Origin: Pontibacter rufus
Lineage (GTDB): Bacteria; Bacteroidota; Bacteroidia; Cytophagales; Hymenobacteraceae
NCBI RefSeq assembly: GCF_015694705.1
Contig: NZ_JADQDR010000011.1
Location: 124,001 to 188,000 of the forward strand
Length of the DNA: 64,000 bases
Direction: 5' to 3'
Shown here: one piece after another, positions 36,451-43,324 of the stretch
Layout: the number at the start of each line of letters is the position of its first letter
How positions within the stretch are numbered: the stretch's first letter is position 1
Program-made: the position numbers and the translations under genes
The notes under the pieces: generated by a model
The model's database searches: none
What the model was told of the DNA's origin: nothing
The model's input: the letters and a program-made list of their open reading frames with translations, nothing else

Positions 36451-36687
36451 ATGGAAGCTAATAATCTAAAAAATATACTTATCCAGCGCATCCAAGCTAT
36501 CAATGATGAAGCTTTTTTAAATGCGCTTAAAATACTCACGGACGCTAAAGTCGCAACAGATTATTATAGTCTTAGCCAATTTGAGCAAGAGAAAATAAAC
36601 AAAGCAAGACAGCAATACACAAACGGTGAAACCTATTCTCAGGAAGAAATAAAGCGAGATATAGATTCATGGCTAAAAAGCGCATAG
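36451..36687 (+). CDS. Antitoxin of a type II toxin-antitoxin pair
   Basis: 78 residues, helical and charged: LKNILIQRIQAINDEAFLNALKIL and the C-terminal FEQEKINKARQQYTNGETYSQEEIKRDIDSW in parts. This matches small antitoxins that partner ParE/RelE toxins in Bacteroidota. The stop codon overlaps the toxin start by 19 bases, the usual coupled arrangement. It neutralises the toxin and probably represses its own operon, though no clear DNA-binding fold is visible. Confidence 0.8.
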   Translation: MEANNLKNILIQRIQAINDEAFLNALKILTDAKVATDYYSLSQFEQEKINKARQQYTNGETYSQEEIKRDIDSWLKSA

Positions 36688-36974
36688 TCTGGTCTAAAGA
36701 AGCCCGGCTTGATTTCAAAGCAACTTTAGAATTCTACAACGAAAGGAACGGGAGCAGTACCTATAGTAGAAAGCTGGCAGACGAGATTGTCAATATTATA
36801 GAAAAGCTTCAAATTAATAATTTCTTGGGCTCCAAGACATCTGAACCTCAAGTGCGTGTTCTGGTGAAGGGCACCTTTTCCATCTTTTACGAATTGAAAG
36901 AAGAAGAAATATTAATTTTGGTAATCTGGGACACCAGAAGAAATCCTGATGAATTGGAAAAGTACCTGCTCTAG
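36669..36974 (+). CDS. ParE/RelE family toxin
   Basis: 101 residues of the RelE/ParE fold: IVWSKEARLDFKATLEFYNERNGSSTYSRKL at the start (shown in two parts: IVWSKEARLDFKA and TLEFYNERNG) and VRVLVKGTFSIFYELKEEEI with LVIWDTRRNPDEL at the end. Such toxins inhibit DNA gyrase (ParE) or cleave mRNA at the ribosome (RelE); which one applies here cannot be told. The pair sits between attC-like palindromes, where toxin-antitoxin genes often occur in integron arrays. Confidence 0.88.
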   Translation: MAKKRIVWSKEARLDFKATLEFYNERNGSSTYSRKLADEIVNIIEKLQINNFLGSKTSEPQVRVLVKGTFSIFYELKEEEILILVIWDTRRNPDELEKYLL

Positions 36975-36980
36975 GCTAGT

Positions 36981-37035
36981 GCAACCTTAACCCCCGCTCC
37001 GCTGCAGGCTTCAGCTGCACAAATCCGTTACTTGC
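36981..37035 (+). repeat. attC-like palindrome B
   Basis: It begins just after the toxin stop: GTGCAACC ... CGCTCCGCTGCAGGCTTCAG, then CTGCACAAATCCGTTACTTGC. GTGCA and TGCAC pair, and GCTGCA is repeated. The centre resembles palindromes A and C. The left consensus end is not clear, so it may be partly decayed. Confidence 0.35.
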
Positions 37036-37083
37036 AATTAAAATTTTAATATTGATTGAATAGTTAGTCATAAAATTTAGGCA

Positions 37084-37368
37084 ATGTATTCAAGGGAGCT
37101 TTCTGAGAACCTTCATGAAGCACATGAATTAATGGAGAATATTATCAATACAAACAAAAGTATCATTGATGATGGACAGCTTAATGTATTTAAAGTAATG
37201 ACATTAACATTAAAAGAAATAAGAGACAAGGTAGATAATCAGCAGTCTTTAGATAGACAGCTATTAAACGATTTTGGCAAGGCTTTGTCAATATCAGTTA
37301 AAGTGTTTGACGGCACTCGTATTGATGATTTGTTATGGAACATCAACACAGAGCTTAAGAAGAGATAA
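37084..37368 (+). CDS. Small hypothetical protein (cassette-like gene 3)
   Basis: 94 residues, helical throughout (SENLHEAHELMENIINTNKS, VMTLTLKEIRDKVDNQQSLD), no signal peptide or known domain. It is AT-rich. It lies 49 bases after palindrome B and is followed by palindrome C at 37391-37441, completing a third ORF-plus-palindrome unit. The function is unknown. Confidence 0.65.
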   Translation: MYSRELSENLHEAHELMENIINTNKSIIDDGQLNVFKVMTLTLKEIRDKVDNQQSLDRQLLNDFGKALSISVKVFDGTRIDDLLWNINTELKKR

Positions 37369-37390
37369 AATTTTAATGAAAATCATCTAC

Positions 37391-37441
37391 TAACAAGGCA
37401 CATAAATCAAGCTTCGGCTATGCTTTGCTCACTTTATGTAC
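37391..37441 (+). repeat. attC-like palindrome C
   Basis: CTAACAAGGCACATAAA, then TCAAGCTTCGGCTATGC and TTTGCTCACTTTATGT. The arms ACATAAA and TTTATGT pair perfectly, and CAAGC pairs with GCTTTG with one bulged base. The left end CTAACAA looks like an attC R site; a GTTRRRY right end is missing. Confidence 0.4.
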
Positions 37442-37643
37442 TAACCATAGGGGATATTAGAAGTAATAACAGTGACAGCGATATTTCATTAATTTGGATA
37501 AAAGAAAATTACGGTCTTGCCTCTTAAATCTATAAAACACCTCCCCGTCCATTCTCCCGCACAATTTTTGTATAAGAAAGTATGGCAATGGCAATCTGCT
37601 CCTGCCGCTACATCGTTAGTTAAACACAGCTTTACAAAACACC

Positions 37644-38198
37644 ATGATCAAGCAATTCATACTTATACTTGCCCTGTCAGTCTTTTTGCTGCCAGGTTGC
37701 CAGAGCCAGAGCAAGCCGCTCCCGGTAAACCAAAAGCAAACCACCGCGCAGGCACAACACCCGAAGAATCCCTACTATTCCCGCACCGACACCACAAAGC
37801 TGAACCTGCCGGACGCCACCTGGAAAAAGGTGCTGCCAAATGATGTATACCAGGTAGCGCGGAACAAGGCCACCGAGCGGGCCTTTACCGGAAAGTACTG
37901 GAACGCCACAGGCATCGGCACTTATTATTGCGCTGCCTGCGGAAACGCCCTGTTCCGCTCCGATGCCAAGTTCGCGAGCGAGTGCGGCTGGCCCAGCTTC
38001 TTTGAGCCAATCAGGAAAAACGGCGTCATCTACCAGCCCGACCATTCGTACGGCATGGACAGAACGGAAGTGTTGTGCGGCCGTTGCGAGGCGCACCTGG
38101 GCCATTTATTCGATGATGGGCCGCCGCCCACCGGCAAGCGCTTCTGCATGAACTCGCTTGTGCTGGATTTTGAACCCGGCAAGCCGCTCGGCTTCTAG
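37644..38198 (+). CDS. msrB: Peptide methionine (R)-S-oxide reductase MsrB, lipoprotein form
   Basis: 184 residues with a lipoprotein signal (lipobox LLPGC), so it acts in the envelope. Zinc-binding pairs are CAAC (residues 96-99) and CGRC (near 143-146). The catalytic Cys168 lies in GKRFCMNSLVL. The SECGWPSFF and THLGH-like AHLGHLFDDGPPPTGKR motifs are intact. It reduces methionine-R-sulfoxide in exported proteins. MsrA is encoded 3.4 kb upstream on the same strand, with the M48 protease and cassette-like genes in between. Confidence 0.93.
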   Translation: MIKQFILILALSVFLLPGCQSQSKPLPVNQKQTTAQAQHPKNPYYSRTDTTKLNLPDATWKKVLPNDVYQVARNKATERAFTGKYWNATGIGTYYCAACGNALFRSDAKFASECGWPSFFEPIRKNGVIYQPDHSYGMDRTEVLCGRCEAHLGHLFDDGPPPTGKRFCMNSLVLDFEPGKPLGF

Positions 38199-38239
38199 TC
38201 TAAATTTCTTTGCCGCGGCAGCGTATCGGCAGAATTTGT

Positions 38240-38247
38240 TATTTTTG
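38240..38247 (+). promoter_or_regulatory. TAnnTTTG -7 box of a probable leaderless transcript
   Basis: TATTTTTG ends five bases before the ATG at 38253. Transcription would then start at or very near the start codon, a layout common in Bacteroidota. No TTG is at the ideal -33 distance, which lowers confidence. Confidence 0.45.
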
Positions 38248-38252
38248 CACCG

Positions 38253-38471
38253 ATGGCAGAAGAACAGAAAAATAACCCGCTGCACGGCAAAACACTCCAG
38301 GCGATACTCGAACACCTGGTGGATTATTATGGCTGGGAACACCTGGGCTATAAAATTAACATCAACTGCTTTAAGCACGACCCAAGTATAAAATCGAGCC
38401 TGACATTTTTGCGTAAAACACCCTGGGCACGCCAGAAAGTGGAAGAACTATACCTGAAAACTATCCGCTGA
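38253..38471 (+). CDS. VF530 family protein
   Basis: 72 residues matching the small VF530 family: [41 protein letters not shown] (split in text), [17 protein letters not shown]. The fold is a small helical DNA-binding-like domain, but the role is unknown. It starts 54 bases after msrB and may also be read through from it. Confidence 0.85.
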   Translation: MAEEQKNNPLHGKTLQAILEHLVDYYGWEHLGYKININCFKHDPSIKSSLTFLRKTPWARQKVEELYLKTIR

Positions 38472-38744
38472 GGCAAAACAAGGCAGGGAATTTTGCAAAA
38501 GAATGGAACACCTCCTATGAAGTATGTTCGTGAGCCTAGTGCCGCCGCTTCGGTGCTTTGCCTGCAACTCTAAACCTCCCGCGTCAGGCTCTCCTCCAGG
38601 AGAGATTTCCCGTGTTTCGAACCATATGGATTTATAATCCAGTTAGTTTACTTTTATATGATATAAAAGTATAGCTGCCATACATCCGCATATCTGCCTG
38701 ATTTCCTTATCTTGCTATACTATTTATCCGAAATATTAAATCTA

Positions 38745-40190
38745 ATGCAACTACAAAAGCCGCCATACCTCCTATTGCTTTTTTTGCTGAGTGCCTGCCT
38801 TTGTAGCTGCAATGCGCTCAGGCAAACCCATAGCTATGATTTGCTGCTGACGCACGCCAATGTAGTGGATGTGGAACAGGGCCAGGTGCTGAAAAATAAA
38901 ACTGTCGTAATCGACAAAGGCACCATCGTGGAGATAGCTGATGGCGGCGAAGCTAAAAAGTATAGAGCTGCCACCACTCTGGAGGCAAAAGGCAAGTACC
39001 TGATCCCCGGCCTCTGGGACAACCACGTGCACCTGCGCGGCGGTGAGGCGCTGGAGGCTGAAAACAGAAACCTGCTGCCCCTTTATATCGCCAATGGCAT
39101 TACGACCGTGCGCGACGCGGGCGGCGATTTATACCCTGCTGTGCGGGAATGGCGCCGGCAGATAGAGGCCGGCAAGCTGGCCGGTCCCCATATTATTTCT
39201 GCCGGGCCTAAGCTGGATGGGCCCAAGCCGACCTGGGCCGGCTCTATCGAAGTAGCGACTGTCGCCGAAGTGCCTGCCGCCCTCGACTCACTGCAAAAAC
39301 TGGGGGTAGACTTTGTGAAGATCTATGATAGCACGATTTCAGGAGATGTTTTCCAGGCGATTGTAAAGGAGGCGGAGGCAAGGGGCATGCTTACAGCAGG
39401 ACACATGCCGTTTACGGCCAAACTCGGCGAAGCCATCGACAACGGCCTTGATATAACAGAGCATCTATACTACGCTTTCAAAGCGGGATCTCCCCGGGAA
39501 GACAGCATCACGAGCGTTATCCGGGCCAGCGCCAAAACCGATAAACCCGTTGGCTTTTACACAGCCCTTCACTGGCTTTACGATACCTACGCCCCGGCTA
39601 CGGCACAACAGCTCTTCCGGAAAATGGCTGCGCACCACACCGCCGTTACGCCGACTTTATACATCAGCCGCGTGCTCAACCACCTGCAGCAGGACGACCA
39701 CAGCCACGATGATTACCTGGCTTATATAGGTGATGGCATTATCAAAACCTATGACGGCAGAATCAACAGCGCCAAGCGGCAATCGCCGGAAGCCGTAGCT
39801 TTTGCGCGCAATCTGAATGCAAAGTTTCAAGGTATGGTTCCGGCCATGCAGGCCGCAGGCGTAACCATTCTGGCAGGCTCCGATGCCGGCGCTTTCAACT
39901 CGTATATATACCCCGGGCCGTCACTGCACAAAGAACTGGAACTGCTGCAGGAGGCCGGCCTTACTCCTGCCCAGTCTTTAAGAACAGCTACCATTAATGG
40001 CGCAAACGTGATGGGCAAAGCGGATAAGTATGGCACCGTTGCCACCGGCAAAGCGGCCGATCTGGTGCTGCTGGACAAGAACCCCCTGGAAGACATCCGG
40101 AATACACAGGCCATACATGCTGTAATCTTCGACGGCAAAGTATATACTTCCGCAGAACTGAAACAGCTGCTGGAATGGCTGAAAAAATAA
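38745..40190 (+). CDS. Exported amidohydrolase family lipoprotein
   Basis: 481 residues from the ATG at 38745, which directly precedes the signal peptide; an upstream in-frame ATG at 38712 would put 11 extra residues before it. The lipobox region is LSACLCSC. The amidohydrolase barrel has the metal motif GLWDNHVHLRGG (HxH), a Lys in GVDFVKIYDSTISG, His in TAGHMPF and ITEHLYYAF, and Asp in ILAGSDAGAF. The composite beta domain VVDVEQGQVLKNKTVVIDKG starts the mature protein. Related enzymes act as prolidases or imidazolonepropionase-like hydrolases; the substrate is unknown. Confidence 0.88.
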   Translation: MQLQKPPYLLLLFLLSACLCSCNALRQTHSYDLLLTHANVVDVEQGQVLKNKTVVIDKGTIVEIADGGEAKKYRAATTLEAKGKYLIPGLWDNHVHLRGGEALEAENRNLLPLYIANGITTVRDAGGDLYPAVREWRRQIEAGKLAGPHIISAGPKLDGPKPTWAGSIEVATVAEVPAALDSLQKLGVDFVKIYDSTISGDVFQAIVKEAEARGMLTAGHMPFTAKLGEAIDNGLDITEHLYYAFKAGSPREDSITSVIRASAKTDKPVGFYTALHWLYDTYAPATAQQLFRKMAAHHTAVTPTLYISRVLNHLQQDDHSHDDYLAYIGDGIIKTYDGRINSAKRQSPEAVAFARNLNAKFQGMVPAMQAAGVTILAGSDAGAFNSYIYPGPSLHKELELLQEAGLTPAQSLRTATINGANVMGKADKYGTVATGKAADLVLLDKNPLEDIRNTQAIHAVIFDGKVYTSAELKQLLEWLKK

Positions 40191-40239
40191 GCAGCCTGTT
40201 AATCCAGCTTATACCTGATATTATGCCCAGTTTACTTTT

Positions 40240-40410
40240 GTCCCCCTTTAAAATGGGCAGGGGGATGATTTACTTCTGCGGGCAGGTATTTATACTTCAA
40301 CATGAAGTATAAATGAGGTGTATTTTTAAGTGTGTAAGTATGAAGACAAGTATAAGCTGTGCAAGTATAGCTCGGGTAGTGATTATCTCCTGCCTCCTTC
40401 AAAGGGAGAC
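40240..40410. repeat. MITE-like element with imperfect 30-base inverted ends
   Basis: The segment from 40240 (GTCCCCCTTT ... GGGCAGGGGGATGATT) and the reverse complement of 40381-40410 (GTCTCCCTTT ... GGCAGGAGATAATC) match at about 70 percent of positions. Between them lie AAGTATA copies at 40305, 40348, 40363 and TATACTT at 40291. No transposase is present. Confidence 0.45.
40288..40314. repeat. Perfect inverted pair of the motif, tail-in orientation
   Basis: ATTTATACTTC (40288-40298) and GAAGTATAAAT (40304-40314) pair perfectly over 11 bases with a five-base loop. It lies 98 bases after the amidohydrolase stop codon. Confidence 0.7.
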
Positions 40411-41005
40411 TTTTTGGAATGCGGCACTTGAAGGCAGCAATAGTAAGCATGCATAAAGTTGGTGAAGACTTTTAATATCAATGTTGCTACATTATTCCTG
40501 GTGCAAAACTTGTTTTTGTCAACTTTGGCAGCCAATTTTGCATCTGTAAAGTCAATTACCCTCACAGTAGTTGGTTTATAAAGAAGAAGGGAGAGATCAG
40601 GCTCTGTGAACTTCTAGCAACCAGTTAAAAAACCAGGTGCTACATCCTGCCTAAATAGTTTAGGGCCTATAAATTACGAAAATGCAACACACCACTATCT
40701 CTTTTTCTGCCGCTCCGGCAGATCGGTTTACCCGGGTTCTCAACGGTAACACTTCATTTTATACTTCTCCGGCACACTGTTGTTTCTGCTAATGCTGCGT
40801 TGGTTTCAGGCGGATGGTGCGTAATTTATTCCTTCTGCCAGTTTTTACCCCGTGCAGCTAAGGAACAAACTATCGCCTGTTTGCAACCGTATACCTTGTT
40901 CCTTCCTGCTTTAACCTATATAAGGCTAAACCCTCACCATAGTTATTTAACACAACCTGTAGCGCGTTATACTTCCGCTGCTTTTAACATATAAAACAAA
41001 CATTT

Positions 41006-41989
41006 ATGTCGACATACAACTCCAATAAACCCATAGCTATTTTCCATGAGCACCCGGACTGGTTCCGCCCCTTGTTCAACGAACTGGATGCCCGTGGCAT
41101 CGCCTACGAGCGCCTGAACGCCGCCGCCCATACCTATGACCCGGCGCAGCAGGAAGTGCCTTACAGCCTCTTTTTTAACCGCATGAGCCCTTCGGCTTAC
41201 CTGCGCAACAACGAAAACGGCATTTTTTATACTTTAAACCTGCTGGCATACTTAGAATCTACGGGCGTGCCGGTCATAAACGGCTACAAAGCGTTTCAAT
41301 ACGAAACCTCCAAAGCGCTGCAAATAACGTTGCTCGAAAAATTGGGCCTGCCTTACCCGAAAGCCCGCATCATCAACCATGCATCGCAGGCGGTAAAGGC
41401 TTCTGAAGGTCTGCGCTTTCCGGTGGTGGTGAAGGCCAATATCGGCGGCAGCGGCGCCGGCATTGTGCGCTACGATTCTGCGGAGGAACTGGAACAAGCA
41501 GTAGCTGCTGGCGAAGTAAAGCTCGGCATCGACCACACGGCCCTGGTGCAGGAGTACATTCAGGCCCGCGAGGGGCACATTACGCGCGTAGAAACGCTGG
41601 GTGGCAAGTACCTGTACGGCATCAATGTGTATACTTCCGGCGAAAGTTTTAACCTCTGCCCTGCCGACATCTGCCAGACGACCAACGGCAAAGAGCTGGC
41701 CCGCAATGCCTGCGCCCTGGATGCCCCGAAGAACGGCATGCGCGTGGAGGCTTATACGCCGCCGCAAGAGGTGATTAATAACATAGAGCGCATTATGCAG
41801 GAAGCGGGGATTGATGTAGGCGGCATCGAGTACATGGTAGACGACCGCGACGGCCAGATTTACTACTACGACATCAACGCCCTGTCTAACTTTGTGGCGG
41901 ATGCCGTGAATGTGATTGGCTTTAACCCGCACGCGCGTCTGGTGGATTTCCTGGAGAAGAAAGCGCAACTTAAACTACAGGAGGTATAG
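41006..41989 (+). CDS. RimK-like ATP-grasp ligase
   Basis: 327 residues of the ATP-grasp fold: SLFFNRMSPSAYLRNNENGI, LLEKLGLPYPKARIINHASQ, FPVVVKANIGGSGAGIVRYDS (ATP loop, split here), ALVQEYIQAREGHITRVETL and the metal-binding end IEYMVDDRDGQIYYYDINALS. Such enzymes join a carboxylate to an amine, as in glutamate ligation or peptide-like natural products. The two-base gap to the flavin monooxygenase gene indicates a dedicated two-enzyme pathway. The substrate is unknown. No signal peptide; cytoplasmic. Confidence 0.85.
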   Translation: MSTYNSNKPIAIFHEHPDWFRPLFNELDARGIAYERLNAAAHTYDPAQQEVPYSLFFNRMSPSAYLRNNENGIFYTLNLLAYLESTGVPVINGYKAFQYETSKALQITLLEKLGLPYPKARIINHASQAVKASEGLRFPVVVKANIGGSGAGIVRYDSAEELEQAVAAGEVKLGIDHTALVQEYIQAREGHITRVETLGGKYLYGINVYTSGESFNLCPADICQTTNGKELARNACALDAPKNGMRVEAYTPPQEVINNIERIMQEAGIDVGGIEYMVDDRDGQIYYYDINALSNFVADAVNVIGFNPHARLVDFLEKKAQLKLQEV

Positions 41990-41991
41990 CT

Positions 41992-43032
41992 ATGGAGTTC
42001 GGATATTGGTTACCTGTTTTTGGCGGATGGCTCCGCAATGTTCCGGATGAGGGCATGGATACCTCCTGGAATTACATTAAAAAGCTGGCGCAGAAGAGCG
42101 AAGACTGGGGCTATAGTCTGTCCCTGATTGCTGAATTATACTTAAACGACATCAAAGGCCAGGAAGCGCCCGCTCTGGATGCCTGGTCTACGGCAGCGGC
42201 CCTGGCAGCTGTAACCGAGCAACTGGAGATAATGGTGGCCGTGCGCCCCACGTTCCACAACCCGGCGCTGCTGGCCAAACAAGCCGCCAACATCGACCTC
42301 ATCAGCAACGGCCGTCTGTCGCTGAATGTGGTGTCGAGCTGGTGGCGCGATGAAGCAACCAAGTATGGCATCCAGTTTGAACAGCACGACGACCGCTACG
42401 CCCGCACCAGCGAATGGCTGGACATTGTAACCAGCGTGTGGGAGCGCGACCATGTTACCTACAATGGCAAATACTATAAAGTAGAAGACAACGTGCTGCA
42501 GCCCAAGCCCGCCAGAAAGCCCTTTATTTATGCCGGAGGCGAGTCGGAAGCAGCTAAAACCATGATCAGCACCCAGTGTGACGGCTACGTGATGCACGGC
42601 GATACCCCGGAGAAAATCGGGGAACGCATAGCCGACATGCGTCGTCGTCGCGAAGCGCTGGGCCTCCCGCCGATGAAGTTCGGCGTGGCCGCTTACAGTA
42701 TTGTGCGCGACTCGGAAGCAGAAGTAAAAGCCGAATTGGATCGCATCACAAACGTGCAGGCCTCCGCCGCCGGTTATGATAATTACCAGCAATGGCTGGC
42801 GGGCACACAGCTGGAACAGCAGGTATCGCTGCAGGATTATTCGGTATCGAACCGTGGCCTGCGCACCGGCCTGGCAGGTACACCTGCCCAGATTCAGGAC
42901 CGCATTGCCGCATTTGAAGCAGTCGGCGTAGACTTTTTCCTGCTGCAATGCAGTCCGCAGTTAGAGGAGATGGAGCGATTTTCTGATTCTGTGATCAAAG
43001 CGTTCTCTGCTGAAAAACAACAAACGGCTTAA
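41992..43032 (+). CDS. LLM-class flavin-dependent monooxygenase (SfnG/SsuD-like)
   Basis: 346 residues of the bacterial luciferase-like fold: FGYWLPVFGGWL at the start, SEDWGYSLSLIAELYL, LEIMVAVRPTFHNPALLAKQAA, NGRLSLNVVSSWWRDEATKYG (split here), HDDRYARTSEWLDIV and KPFIYAGGESEAAKTM. It most resembles dimethylsulfone and alkanesulfonate monooxygenases, which use reduced FMN and oxygen to split C-S bonds. No ssuABC transporter or flavin reductase is adjacent. The partner is the ATP-grasp gene two bases upstream. The physiological substrate may not be a sulfonate. Confidence 0.88.
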   Translation: MEFGYWLPVFGGWLRNVPDEGMDTSWNYIKKLAQKSEDWGYSLSLIAELYLNDIKGQEAPALDAWSTAAALAAVTEQLEIMVAVRPTFHNPALLAKQAANIDLISNGRLSLNVVSSWWRDEATKYGIQFEQHDDRYARTSEWLDIVTSVWERDHVTYNGKYYKVEDNVLQPKPARKPFIYAGGESEAAKTMISTQCDGYVMHGDTPEKIGERIADMRRRREALGLPPMKFGVAAYSIVRDSEAEVKAELDRITNVQASAAGYDNYQQWLAGTQLEQQVSLQDYSVSNRGLRTGLAGTPAQIQDRIAAFEAVGVDFFLLQCSPQLEEMERFSDSVIKAFSAEKQQTA

Positions 43033-43069
43033 CAAGCAAACAACTATATATACCTAACTAACCCGACCT

Positions 43070-43104
43070 GAACCCCGTTGCCCAAAGCTGCGGGGTTCTT
43101 TTTT
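43070..43104 (+). terminator. Terminator of the ATP-grasp/monooxygenase operon
   Basis: GAACCCCG (43070-43077) and CGGGGTTC (43091-43098) form an 8-base stem with a 13-base loop, followed by TTTTTT. It starts 37 bases after the monooxygenase stop. Confidence 0.85.
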
Positions 43105-43282
43105 GTGCAAGTAGCAGCGATATAAGTTTTATCGGCAACCTCTTTGGCCTTTAAACCAGTACAAACACTGCTTTATAGGCTAAAGAAGTATAACGCAACA
43201 CATCCTGACGAAAACCACCTCACCCTAATCATGCCATACATGAAAAACTGCTGCGATGTCAGGCTGTTAGGGGCGGATACCT

Positions 43283-43324
43283 ATAACAGAAAAGCCCTTC
43301 TGGTTAGAAGGGCTTTTCTGTTAT
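43283..43324. terminator. Terminator overlapping the stop codon of the metalloprotease gene
   Basis: A perfect 19-base stem (43283-43301 with 43306-43324) and a GGTT loop. The arms start ATAACAGAAAAG and end CTTTTCTGTTAT. The minus-strand stop codon (43321-43323) lies inside one arm. Confidence 0.8.

Larger units (their letters stand above)
40191..41005. other. Long intergenic region with a repeat element and a motif cluster
   Basis: No gene is supported in these 815 bases. It holds an imperfect inverted-repeat element (40231-40412) with four AAGTATA/TATACTT copies in 80 bases, further copies at 40760 and 40968, and presumably the promoter of the ATP-grasp operon. Confidence 0.55.

Noticed and set aside
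36012-37441. CRISPR array interpretation of the repeated palindromes
   Set aside because: The three palindromes differ in sequence and are separated by genes, not by uniform spacers.
42142-42948. 268-codon open frame opposite the flavin monooxygenase gene
   Set aside because: Antisense shadow of a well-supported gene.
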